A program made the position numbers and the translations under genes. A DNA stretch of 64,000 nucleotides from Adiantum capillus-veneris (taxonomy: Eukaryota; Streptophyta; Polypodiopsida; Polypodiales; Pteridaceae), in contig CM043947.1 of NCBI GenBank assembly GCA_014529385.2, positions 129,606,391 through 129,670,390 of the forward strand. The letters run 5' to 3'. The notes beneath the pieces are model-generated. The model was not told the DNA's origin, searched no databases, and saw only the letters and a program-made list of their open reading frames with translations. Positions 45,041 through 55,459 of the stretch are shown piece by piece (positions within the stretch are counted from its first letter, which is position 1; each line of letters begins with the position of its first letter).

Positions 45041-45212
45041 AAAATTTGATGGTTGAAGAGCGGTTCGATAGCATTGCAAAGAAATACAAGGGTCCAATAG
45101 GAAGAGGCTAAGTCCAAGTGGCACCAATGTGAAGAGAGGTGGGTTGCATAGAGGAAGCCTATTTAAGAGGCTAGTCTAATGGAAATTAATGCATTGTCTT
45201 TTGAGTATACAA

Positions 45213-45213
45213 T

Positions 45214-45284
<71 letters not shown>
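45213..45284. repeat. (CT)36 microsatellite
   Basis: Uninterrupted CT dinucleotides. Confidence 0.95.
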
Positions 45285-45287
<3 letters not shown>

Positions 45288-45484
45288 GGCCGCGCCCTTG
45301 TGTATATACACACTCACACCATGAATGCTACACTAGTGCACCCCCAATAGCAATTTTTCACTAATAAGGACAACAGTCCTAAGATATACTAAGGCCTATG
45401 GGAAATGCCAATGGCTATGATGTATTATTGACATGCCATTTACAACTCATTTGTGTTATGAACAAGGTATAAGCCCTATTTTGA

Positions 45485-45485
<1 letters not shown>

Positions 45486-45544
<59 letters not shown>
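45486..45544. repeat. (CA)n microsatellite
   Basis: About 29 CA units in gene-free sequence. Confidence 0.95.
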
Positions 45545-45548
<4 letters not shown>

Positions 45549-45765
45549 CGGTTAGTTGGCCCCAAGTTGCATAAAACCTGGAATAAAATGGTGCTATATA
45601 GGAGTTGGAGGGCCAACGTTGCATTTGCAGTGCGACCTGAAAAGGCTCCCCTATGAGATGCACATTACTGAGAAGCAACATGGGCAAGGTTTGTGGGAAA
45701 AAGGAGGGGTAGCAAACCTAATGGCTTCTTGGCACGGCAAGAGAGCACACCATTGTTGGATGGTA

Positions 45766-46040
45766 GTTGTGTATGGTTGAATTCAACAACGGCAACAACA
45801 ACGTTGTGTATGGTTGAATTCAACAACGACGACAGCTCTCTATAGTCCATGATGGCATTGGACTTAGTGCATATTGTTAGCAATAAGGCTCTCTTGGGCT
45901 CCTTGATCCTCTGTGACTTGAATCTAAATCACACGAACATGCTCAGAGGGGACCAACAGTTGAGGACACGACACCCAGAGGGGACCAACGGTTGAGGGCA
46001 CAACACCCAGAGGGGACCAACATGCTCAGAGGGGACCAAC
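45766..46040. repeat. Minisatellites upstream of the LRAT gene
   Basis: A 37-bp tandem pair (GTTGTGTATGGTTGAATTCA at 45,766 and 45,803), then CAGAGGGGACCAAC at 45,944, 45,976, 46,008 and 46,027 (steps of 32, 32 and 19 bp), mostly followed by TGAGGACACGACACCC-like sequence. Non-coding. Confidence 0.8.
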
Positions 46041-46074
46041 ATTTGAGGACACGACACCCATCCGATGCATTTTT

Positions 46075-46205
46075 TTAAATTTGGGGAAATTTTGTAATTT
46101 GGGGCGAAAAAACAAATTCAAGACCCCTTGACCCTTTGCGACTTGAACCTGAGACATCACCCTTAGGAGCCTGCTGCCCTAACCGCTTCACCCGTGTGCT
46201 CCGTG
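46075..46205 (-). mobile_element. tRNA-derived SINE-like sequence
   Basis: On the minus strand GGGTGAAGCGGTTAGGGCAG resembles an RNA polymerase III A box with the tRNA D-arm context, and GGTTCAAGTCG (46,139-46,149) resembles a B box, at tRNA-like spacing. The segment continues through a C/T-rich tail to an A-rich end (AAATTTAAAAAAA near 46,075). The acceptor arms do not pair, so it is not a tRNA gene. A second decayed B-box-like sequence, TGACTTGAATC, lies near 45,914. It sits about 300 bp upstream of the LRAT start codon. Confidence 0.4.
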
Positions 46206-46501
46206 TGAGTAATATGGGAATCGGTTTGATGTCGTAAAGAGGGAACCACTTAGCAAACTCGGGTGTGACTCCATGGCTCCCATCTCGTCCCCCATGCCCA
46301 AAATAAATCCCACCCTTTAGAGACGAGGACAGACCGTTTTCAGGTTCAGGAACTCGGGGGGAAAAAATCAATTTTTTTGACACGTCACAAATGACGTTGT
46401 CGTGATTGCGGGAGACGTGGCAATGTAGCTGTTGGCGGCGTTCTCTACTAAACTTGCCAGTTTCTGTTCTCTTCCTCTCCTCTGAGGAGCAGAAGACAGC
46501 T

Positions 46502-46610
46502 ATGGGGCTTTTGTCCAATCGCGTCTCTGAGGAGGATTTGCGTCCTGGGGATCACGTTTACTCTTGGCGCTTCGCTTACTCGTATGCCCATCACGGTCAG
46601 GTTTGCTTCC

Positions 46611-46707
<97 letters not shown>

Positions 46708-48837
46708 TTCTTGTGAATAGCAAGTCGCTATAGAAGAATGTATGGGACTGTACTGTGGTCAAGAGCTTGATTGTTTATGCGTCACATGCATTGCGTGGAG
46801 GGGTTGATGTCATTGCGTTTTTTTCCTGTGAGGATCCCCGAGGATTCAGCTAGTAGAACTGATTCTGTGGGAGCATAAGGAAAGCATTGGACACATTGGA
46901 GCAGACAATATGCTCTCATTGCACTTGCACATGAGCTGCATGCAACGAATATTTGCTCATCAATTGGGCATACACTGACAGTTTAGCTGGTAAGCTTATG
47001 GGATAACGGGGTGCATAGACGGCATTGTACGTAGAGCGGACAAATTAAATCTCACATGTACTATACATGGGGAGTGTTTTCTTCTGTCAATCTAAGCGAC
47101 TTTTTGCCATGTAATCCTAGTCGTTTTGGCCGGAAAACTTGAAGGGATGGTAAACTTATCGATCAAACTTTCAAACTTCTCAAAAGCTGAGGCAATTGTT
47201 GGATCCTTTTTTACATGGCGAGGGAAGAAAATGCTTGCGAGTATCAATGTCAATGTCGCTTACTTTTCAAGCCATCCTTTGTAGAGCCTTCCATTGTTTG
47301 ATTTACCTTTGTTTTGAATGTATGCATACATTGCCAAGAGTCATCTTGCTCACCACCAGCATATTTCTAGTTCTAGATGCTAATAGATGAACATTTTTTA
47401 TTCTCTTTTAATGCTTGAATATGTAAGGTAGATGCAGAAGCTATACATTGTACAAGCTCAGAAACTACTGCATTTGCAGTTAGCCTAAGAAGTCTCATTT
47501 GTAATGGAATAGTAGCCCAAAAAACTGAATGCATCTTGATCTGCCAGTTCTATCGTGCTTTTGTGCTTTTTTTGAGTATGAAGATCTCGTAACCACGGAA
47601 ACCAGTAAAAATTGACGAGAAGCTTGTAGCAATGCCGCTTTGAAGTGATTCTAGGGCCGTTGTTGCTGGCTATTTATCACATCAGGAACAGGTTTTGATT
47701 CAGAAGCATTCTATAAACCTAAGGACAGCCTCTTGTATGGTTCGCTTGTAATGCCTTTGCACCATCATGAAGTGATGGCCAAGTCCAAACTTATGTAGTG
47801 TGTGACAATGGCAACACAAGCGCAGGTTGCCATAGAAGGTTGTGAGTGCCAATTCTGGGCATGAGAGAATAATGTGGAGGTTGACAACTTCTGTTTCTAT
47901 CTGCATTGAACCCTTAACAAAATGTGAGGGTATGGTCAATAGTGCAATCTACTGTTGGATGCTTATAGCCTTGATTATCTTTTGCATTAGAGCCATAGAA
48001 AAGGGCCTTTTATCCAATATGGATCACGACATTGTGCCTAGTTCTTTGTTTTTTACTGCTTCATTGATGTTGAGAAAGCAAGTTCCATTGGATTATGTTG
48101 GCATTGAAATGAGCTACTAACTGCTGATGCTGCTCCTTAATGCAGGCATTTTTGTGGGTGATGGCAAAGTCATTCATTTCACAAGAGGACACGGACAGGA
48201 GCTGGGCACCGGTACTTTCTTCGACTCATGGTTGACAAGTTGCAGGCCCAGCCCACGTAGCTCAAGCTCATGCGAAAAATGTGGCTCAGAGAAGGGTAGC
48301 CATGGCGTTGTATTGTCCTGTTTAGATTGCTTCCTCTCTGGTTGTCCCTTGTATGTCTTTGTGTATGGTGAAAGTACGACAGTTTTTCTTGCCAAAGCAC
48401 GCGGCGGAACATGTACCCTTGCCGTGTCAGATCCACATGAAATAGTACTTCATCGCGCATATTATCTGCTGAACAATGGCTTTGGCTGCTATCATATTTT
48501 TCGAAATAACTGTGAAGATTTTGCAATGTATTGCAAGACGGGTCTCTTGATACTTAATGAGAAGACGCTTGGTACGAGTGGCCAAACAGTCTCCACTTTA
48601 GGAGCTCCTCTTGCGGCTCTATGCTCTTCGCCAATCAATCTACTCATGGCGGAGCCGCTAGGAATGGCATTGGTCACAACAGGTATGTATTGCTTGAGTA
48701 GGTATTTTGCAGATTTGGGTAATCGAAAGGATGTGGCAAAGGTGCCCGTAGAAGCTCTCACAGCAAGGATAAGTCCAGCAGGCTCCTCTGGAGTCTTGCA
48801 ACTTGAAGGGGTTTTGAACACCAATGAAGATGAATAG
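46502..48837 (+). CDS. LRAT-domain protein (NlpC/P60 fold), two exons, 261 aa
   Basis: Exon 1 is 46,502-46,595 and exon 2 is 48,146-48,837. Joining cacG|GTCAGG to TGCAG|GC gives HHG-IFVGD without a gap and 786 coding bases. It starts MGLLSNRVSEEDLRPGDHVY, the usual start of plant LRAT-domain proteins; an upstream in-frame ATG at 46,406 is less likely. Catalytic features of the thiol acyltransferase/peptidase fold are present: His in YAHHG (30-31), VIHF (His42) and NCEDF (Cys154). There are Cys-rich positions in CEKCG and SCLDCFL and a hydrophobic C-terminal segment (GMALVTTGMYCLSRYF) that may be membrane-associated. Substrate is unknown for most plant members; lipid acyl transfer or hydrolysis is the family expectation. 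No lesion is visible. This is the only intact host gene here. Confidence 0.93.
46613..46698. repeat. (TG)n-(AG)n microsatellite in the LRAT intron
   Basis: About 31 TG then 12 AG units, starting 18 bases after the exon 1 donor. The remaining intron (to 48,145) holds no frame I recognise. Confidence 0.95.
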
Positions 48838-48982
48838 CACTGGTGAGACTCCAGGTAGCAAGCCCAGGATGTGTTTAAAGCTGTCTGAGCTTGCTGAGTT
48901 TTGAGAGAAGAATATTTTGTCTACAATTCAACAGATTGTTTTCCAACTTTTGGTGGGAAAGTTCCCTCTGTATTTGTGCACG

Positions 48983-48985
<3 letters not shown>

Positions 48986-49013
<28 letters not shown>
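48986..49013. repeat. (GA)14 microsatellite after the LRAT gene
   Basis: About 150 bp past the stop codon, possibly in the 3' UTR. Sequence 48,838-49,036 holds no other feature. Confidence 0.9.
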
Positions 49014-49017
<4 letters not shown>

Positions 49018-49036
49018 ATGAAATGTTGTGATATTG

Positions 49037-49200
49037 TACACAAGAAGATTTTGACATTTTCTCATGGGTTCTTTGTGTGCATTGTTTCACATCACGAGCT
49101 TCTGCTCAAGAGGGACCGCATACCTAGCTAGGTGCGTTGGGGGCAAGGGATTGCTGGCCCGATGGGGGCCTCCCTCACAGAAGCTCATGATGTCGAGGTA
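49037..49200. repeat. Dispersed repeat, inverted copy at 53,876-54,048
   Basis: Shares with the reverse complement of 53,876-54,048: ACACAAGAAGATTT, TTTTCTCATG, ATACCTAGCT, TTGGGGGCAAGGGA and, on the left side of that copy, CATGATG. A TE end or foldback fragment is likely. Confidence 0.6.
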
Positions 49201-49253
49201 GGTCACAATGGGAGAATGATTGTAGGATTTATTGTGAAATCTCGAGAGACTAT

Positions 49254-49374
49254 GTTACACCCTTGGATTGGGATTCAAGCTAATCATGTTGCAAGGGCGA
49301 ACCATTTTGTACACAGAGGCACACCTACACCTTTGCAACATATGCTAGCTTGCATCCCAATCTTGTGGTGTAAC
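49254..49374. repeat. Foldback hairpin, arms about 41 nt, loop 38 nt
   Basis: The left arm 49,254-49,294 (GTTACACCCTTGGATTGGGA...) pairs with the right arm 49,333-49,374 (...TCCCAATCTTGTGGTGTAAC) at roughly 35 of 41 positions. It may be a small MITE or a hairpin RNA source. No strand is preferred. Confidence 0.6.
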
Positions 49375-50523
49375 AAAGTGCCTCCATGTGTATAGAATTA
49401 GGCTATTCATCTTTTGTGGTATGTGAGTCGAATACTTGAAAATGCATAAATTGTGTATGGCATTGTTAATGCATTTATTGTAATGTGACGAATAATACTA
49501 TTTATATGTGTGCTTTACATTTAAGAGTAGAAAGCAAAGCACATTAGCATTGCTTTTTCTTATTTTTGAAGATTTGTTTCAGAGATGTGAGATGTGTGCG
49601 GTGATTTTGCTAACAATAAGATATATTAGTGACGATTAGAAAGAAGGTGATGATTGGAGTGAATACCATCAAAGAACTGATTGCTCTAAACTGAAGTGTC
49701 ATTTGCAATGGATGATAAATCAAAGGGAAGTCACCGAAGAACTGATTGCTCCAAATTGAAGTGACATCTGCAATCGACAAATGATGAAAATCATTTTTTT
49801 CCAAGCATATATGTCCAACATTTGTTCTTGACATTCAATAAAGAACGTTCTCCATTAAAATTGCAAAGCACCTGTAACATTAAATACGACGAAAGCAGGA
49901 TGAGATGCTAGCATAGTAATTATCATTGTATAAAATCCAACTTGGTGTCTTATATAAATCACTAGAAATAGTGGCTCTGCACAAGAAAACACCTTAAGTA
50001 CAATTCTTAGAGCTTTTTATTGTTAGGTTTTTCCTGTTGGCCATATGTAACACAATATGAGTGATATTAGCATTCTTTGTTGTTGTAAGCTATGCTATAA
50101 TTAAATTTGCTCTCACACTATTGACAATACTACCCTTGAGGACCACCTGCATGTGTCATCCTCATGCTCTAGAATTCACCTTCTATAGCTATGTCGAGTG
50201 TTCAAGAAAGTATTTATCCCTAAGCGGTCAAGTTTCCTCTTGATGCAAATACTTATAAGAATTTTTAAATTTGCAAGATTTTTGAATTATTTTCTGGTAT
50301 GTTTTATCGGGTTTTTTTCCTTTACCATCGTTCGCAACCAGCTAATCTTGATTCTCAACCGGCTCAAGGCTAAGTTGAGGCACACCTTTCCCAAACATTG
50401 GCACTTCGTATAACTTTATGCTTAATGTATCAATCTAATTTGTAGCCATTTACTCTTGGTGCATTGGTGATTAATCAAGTATAATTCAATAAAATACTTA
50501 AAAGTATTACTTTTCCACTTTGC
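49375..50523. other. No gene recognised
   Basis: AT-rich intergenic DNA. An imperfect direct repeat around GAACTGATTGCTC occurs near 49,674 and 49,738. No domain in any frame. Confidence 0.5.
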
Positions 50524-50785
50524 AGAAGGTTGGCTTCATGTTTAAAGATAGCCTCAAGTTGTAGGATCTCCTCTTGTTCATCAAACTCGGGAGAATCCTC
50601 TTTAATGGGGTCGTACCCTTAACCGGCTTAAGTAAACTCACATGAAATGCATTGTGTATATGTCAATGCTCAAGCAACTTGAGTCTATAAGCTATTGTAT
50701 CATTGATTCTATTCAGAATTTGGAATGCACCATAGTGCCTCTTACCAAGTTTAACATACAACTTTTGATGCCTTGTGGGTTTGCC
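50524..50785 (-). pseudogene. Chromovirus integrase C-terminus and chromodomain start
   Basis: Minus strand from about 50,780 reads QKLYVKLGKRHYGAFQILN, RINDTIAYRLKLLEH, a stop, then HIHNAFHVSLLKPVKG. After a frame shift come EFDEQEEILQLEAIFKHEA. This matches the RYYGPF / FHVSxLKP / xILRHE sequence that precedes the chromodomain in element A, but is diverged, so it is another member of the lineage. The flanks show no LTR. Confidence 0.75.
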
Positions 50786-50930
50786 TTATTAGTTCTTGCT
50801 CATCTTTGAATTGGGCCTTAGAAATTTCAAGCAAAACCTAAGATGATAAAGAACCTATTAGTTCTTCCTCATCTTTTCAGATAATTGGGCCTTAGAAATT
50901 TTAAGCAAAACTTATAGATGAAGTCTATTC
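50784..50930. repeat. About 84-bp tandem duplication
   Basis: TATTAGTTCTTSCTCATCTTT...TTGGGCCTTAGAAATTTYAAG is present twice (from 50,788 and 50,868). Confidence 0.8.
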
Positions 50931-51734
50931 TAATCATGCTTATGCCATGAATGCACACTAATTCATTCAGCAAATTGTGTAATAGCACTTTTCAATTTAT
51001 TGTATCTTATTTTTAAAGTACAGGTCATCTACATCCTATGTATCTAGCCCAAGAAATAAGCTCGTCCTTTACATGACACCCTTGGGTCATTTACCTTACA
51101 TCCGACTTGATCCTACCAACTGAATGGTGTTGGCGTTAAATATGAAGAGATATCTTTGCATCAATCAATATGAGACACTATTTGATGCTACCATACTCGA
51201 GGATGTGGATGTCGAATATGAAATGAAGGTGGAGACATTGACAAGGTAGCCCGTTCCTCTTAACCATAGGATGATGTTTGTGTCATAATACGATGATGCT
51301 CATGCTAAGGACTCCCGTAATGATGCTACAAAGGATTATATACTAGACCTCTTTGTTGGTTTAGGTGCCATGGATTAGAGCACATTGACTTTCATTATGG
51401 TTATCCCAAGGAGAGACTCTTAGCAAGAGAGATCTATTTTGCAAACACAACAAAACAATGTTGGTGTTTAAGTTAAAAGGTGTTTTCTCGTAAAAACAAA
51501 TCATTTTGCAAACATTAGGGTGACTTTTCTTTGTGGATCAATAACTCTGAATAATATCCCTACCCTATCCTATAAATGGGCATTTTTGTGTCATAGCAGC
51601 CACACCAATCTAATAACAAAAGGCATGTAAATCTTGGAGCAATGATGCTCTTATGAATAACGCAACCAAAGATGTATATTAAATTTTTAGTAGAACAAGA
51701 AAACAAAATCTAGCCTGTACAAAAATAAGACAAA
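50931..51734. other. No gene recognised
   Basis: Stop-rich in all frames. The sequence GCATCAATCAATATGAGACAC near 51,160 hints at decayed coding DNA but no family is clear. Confidence 0.4.
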
Positions 51735-51739
51735 CATCT

Positions 51740-51794
51740 TGTCAAAGTCGACGATGCGGAAGCGGAGAGACCAAGAGAGTGAGCGCGCGCGCAC

Positions 51795-51846
<52 letters not shown>

Positions 51847-52035
51847 TGAACCAATCAACCTTGGTAATGAATAAATGAATGTGTAAGACAATGGAGGCAA
51901 GGGGTTGCTTATATAGAAACCTCAGTAAATTTTCATACCCATACTTTAAAAAATAAGTAAAATAAATACCTAAAAGCCAAAATAAATAATGGGATCAAAC
52001 TCAACAATTCACTTGAGATGCCAAAACTCTTAACA
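51740..52035 (-). repeat. Gag-only copia element 3' LTR
   Basis: 296 bp. It contains an alternating purine/pyrimidine GCGCGCGCGCACGCG (51,783-51,797) followed by an AG tract to 51,841, and a minus-strand CTATATAAGC TATA-like box near 51,912-51,921. Confidence 0.9.
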
Positions 52036-52504
52036 CCCTCTCTCCACCTCATAGTGGACATCAATAGTGAGACCAAGTTGATGAAGAAGCTACCATGGAC
52101 ACCACAGAAGTGGCCACCAACTGGATACACCTCGGTTTTGCTACCCTCAACTTTGTACCTGAGAATAATGCCACCTTGAACATCAACGGTGCCTTTGTAG
52201 AGAATTTGAACAGTAGACCACACTATTTCCAAGAATCCCCATTCGTGAACTGTGAACAACACATCACATCCAAAAGGTAATATTCCAAGATAATGAAGTG
52301 TGGAACACATCTCGCCCATAATCCACCCAACAAAAATGGGTTGGTGCACCCATCCATAGTGTTTTAGATACGTTTGATTGGTTCCTTGGCACATGCTTTG
52401 AACTCCGACCTACGGGTCCAAACATCGATAACTTAAACTCCAACACAAGGGTCCAAATTAATTATACGAAGAACTATTTGCCCCTTCTGCCACTCACAAG
52501 CCTC

Positions 52505-53353
52505 TCTTTGGATGAAGCTAGTGGCGACACTGGTATCCATGCGACAAGAAGACGGGAGACCGTGCCAGTGTAGACTCCACAGTCGCTCTGATGTCCTTCC
52601 CTGCATCGCTATCAATGCTTTCCTCCTTATGCTTACTTTTACCTTTGTCCTTTGTAGAATCTTTGTCTTTGCCTTTGGATCTGCAATCCTTGGCCAAATA
52701 CCACGCTTTTCACAATTGTAACAATGGTTCTTGGTCCTCTTTCTGGAATCCGAAGCAGCAAGTGCTTCCCCACTTGTTTCAAAAATCTAAATTTTGCCTT
52801 GAGTTATCAACACGGCTTCCTCCTCCATGAGAAAAGAGCTGAGATCATCAAATTCCAGTTTTTCCTTCGTGACATGTATCCAAAGTGTCCTAGACACCAT
52901 TTCATACTCCTTAGGCAACTTTGTAAGGATTAGAGCAGCTATTTGAGTACTCGCCAGTGCACTTGTCATAGTTGCATGGAACTTCCTCGTGGAAACTAGA
53001 TGGCAAATAAGTGTCCAAGAAGGGTGACTGCTCGCATCGTATAATCACAATCAAACATTCCAGTGAGCTTGAACCACATATTTTTGGCAGTCAAAGTCCG
53101 AATGGATGGAGAAAGGTCCTTTGTAAGAGATTCTGCAATGGCCAACATTGCCTTCGCATTAGCCGCCTCCCAATCGACACATGATTTGAGATATTCGTCA
53201 CCTTGAAGGCACCCTAGTGTACTTGTTGTTGGGATCCCTCATGGGATAAGGCTCTGAGCCATCGACAATGTCTCATAAGCCTTTCCGTAAGAACTAGAGT
53301 CGCATGATCAAATTCTAATGAGTGCAGTTATTGCCGTTTAATTTGTCGCTCAT
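52505..53353 (-). pseudogene. Copia gag (UBN2 type) of the gag-only element, degenerate
   Basis: From ATG 53,351-53,353: MSDKLNGNNCTH, then TAG where a Trp is expected in the conserved N-G-x-N-(Y/C)-x-x-W motif. Scattered frames give KGLWDIVDGSEP-like, then LASTQIAALILTKLPKEYEM and EKLEFDDLSSFLMEEEAVL (the UBN2/gag helical region, 52,787-52,969). The zinc knuckle CYNCEKRG (about 52,710-52,735) is shifted by one base before the expected A-K-D-C half, followed by a lysine-rich tail. Several stops and shifts make it inactive. The leader upstream is about 1 kb. Confidence 0.8.
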
Positions 53354-53876
53354 GCTAGAGCAAGGGGGGGTCATGATGAGTTGCAAGATCTGGAACTCTA
53401 GGAATCCTTCTCGCACTGCAAGGGTGGATGCACAAGCCAAGCCACAAAATAAACCTTCAAGAAAATCCACTCTTTTGCTATTCCCAAGTGGCTCCACTTA
53501 GTCTGTTGTCCCTCTTTGAAGTTCAAAACTCCAAACCGCTCCAAAATCCACCTCTTACAGGCCACCAAGGCAATACCACCTTCTCCCTCTCGCCAACCCA
53601 AGGATGCTCCAATAAACACTTTCACTCCCCAAGTGGCCAGCCAATTTGCTGCCAAAAGGTGCCCACAATTCTTTGTGCAAAGCGTGTAAAAATGCTAAGC
53701 CAAGATAGGGAGGGGGGGGGAGTCTTCGTAGTCGGTGTTTCAGAACGTTGCAAGAAAGGAGAGTTATCATCACTAGGAGGGGCCACTATTTGCTTACACC
53801 ATTTTAAAACGCATAGCGGGCAGCACTACAATTGGTCTCGATGTCACAAGAAGTTTTGGACAAATTCTCACACCCT

Positions 53877-54048
53877 GGGGGCAGGGGATCGCCGGCCCGC
53901 CGGTGGGGGGGTCGGCGGTCCCTTGCCCCCAATCGTACCCAGCTAGGTATGTGGTGCCTCTCAATCAGAATCTCATGATGTTATGCATTGTATGAAAAAG
54001 AGTCCGTTTTGCTACATGAGAAAATTTCTAAATCTTCTTGTGTGTCAA
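53877..54048. repeat. GC-rich hairpin and dispersed repeat in the copia leader
   Basis: 53,877-53,930 folds into a stem of about 22 bp (GGGGGCAGGGGATCGCC against GGCGGTCCCTTGCCCCC) around a GCCGGTG loop. The surrounding 53,876-54,048 is an inverted relative of 49,037-49,200. Confidence 0.7.
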
Positions 54049-54371
54049 AGGGCCACCAGAGGATAGCATTTTAAAATGTTTCCTGTTGTCTGCAAAGAGA
54101 TTGGGGGGGTGGGGGGGGCGGTCGACAAGGGCTTCCGAGAGGCTAGCGTTCTAAAATGCAGGTGGAAACGTTAGCAAGGGGTAAGCGATCAAAGAAGCTC
54201 AAAACTCAGTAGTGTTTTGAAACGCTATTGCATGGGATAGAGTCTTCGATAGGGCAGTGCTAGAGTGGGGATGGAAACGCCGGCGATAAAAGTAGTCTTC
54301 TTCTTCTCCACTTTGCAGCTCCTCCTCTAAGAGTCTTCAGGCACGGAGCTCCACCAAGGGCTTTGATACCA

Positions 54372-54405
54372 TGTCAAAGTCAACGATACAAAAGCATAGA
54401 GACCA

Positions 54406-54469
<64 letters not shown>

Positions 54470-54661
54470 CTCCTGAACCAATCAACCTTGGCAATGAATA
54501 ACTAAATGTGTAATACAATGGAGGCAAGGGGTTGCTTATATAGCAACCTTAGTAAATTGCCCTACCCAGACTTTGACAAATACATAAAATAAATACCTAA
54601 AAGTCAAAATAAACAATGGGATCACATTGGGCAGTTCACTTGAGATGCCTAAACTCTAACA
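54372..54661 (-). repeat. Gag-only copia element 5' LTR
   Basis: 290 bp, containing a GA tract (54,411-54,468), paired with the left LTR at about 85-90 percent by eye outside the microsatellite. Confidence 0.9.
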
Positions 54662-54666
54662 CATCT

Positions 54667-55459
54667 TGCTACTGATTTTTATAAAAATGAAATGATATAT
54701 GTGAATTTCTTTAGTCAATTTCTACACCTTCTTTTGCTTTTTGGTTTTGGAGATGTACCTACCATCAACAATGAAAAGCTCTAAGAAAATCGTAACTTAT
54801 AAGGGTGTTCTTTGGAGAGGTGACACTATCTTTGGTGCTTTGAGCTTTTTAAGGCCAACCTTGGTGTGCCGACAATGTAGGGTTGCATTGTGACAATGTT
54901 GATAACGATGAGGTAGCAAGTGCCATGTGGGTAGGTTGTATGCAATTGTTAAGTCAATGTGTGTAGGACCAGCGAACATGTTGACATCACTGATAGACGG
55001 AATGTTGAAGTAGCATGTCCCAAGAAATGCTTGAAGAAAAAATCCAAAAACTTTGAAAACCTAGATATGAGCAATATTAGAGGTAAATTGACTATATTTG
55101 AAGGTTTTGACAGTAAATTTCTCTAAATTTTGTAGGGTTCTCATCTTCAAATTTAAATTTCAGAGGTGAATCTCAAAATATATATGTGGTGTTACACGTT
55201 TTTTTCGAGTGAACCTACTTTTTGCAACTCATCCTCGGCAATGACTTGTTCTTGAAGGAAGTTGCATGATCCAACCATCTCTCTTTGTCAACATCCTTTT
55301 CTACCTCCTTCAACTTAAAATATCTGTATGCCAATCTCAACAAGCTTCTTGTCAAAATCCTCATCTTTAAGAGTAGGTTTAGTAGGTTTCTCTTCTTCCA
55401 CTCTTTTCATGCACAGAGCATCAAGAGCAGGAAGAAATAAGTTCTTGGATGTGTGCAGA
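54667..55459. other. No gene recognised
   Basis: No domain or repeat seen. Minus-strand frames in the right half continue the acidic ORF described next. Confidence 0.4.

Larger units (their letters stand above)
51740..54661 (-). mobile_element. Complete gag-only Ty1/copia element (2,922 bp)
   Basis: Two LTRs of about 290 bp (51,740-52,035 and 54,372-54,661), both TGTCAAAGTC...CTAACA. The 5-bp target duplication CATCT is exact (51,735-51,739 and 54,662-54,666). The PBS (minus TGGTATCAAAGC, 54,360-54,371) abuts the 5' LTR, and the PPT GAGGTGGAGAGAGGG (minus, 52,036-52,050) abuts the 3' LTR. Only gag is encoded; no protease, integrase or RT motif is found in the 2.3-kb interior. It is therefore a non-autonomous, TR-GAG-like element depending on a full copia partner. 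Confidence 0.9.

Noticed and set aside
46130-46205. A functional tRNA gene on the minus strand
   Set aside because: A- and B-box-like sequences are present but the acceptor ends do not pair and no proper anticodon arm forms; a SINE or tRNA relic fits better.
46601-46606. GTTTGC as the LRAT exon 1 donor
   Set aside because: Splicing there breaks the frame into exon 2; the donor at 46,596 gives an exact HHG-IFVGD join and a length divisible by three.
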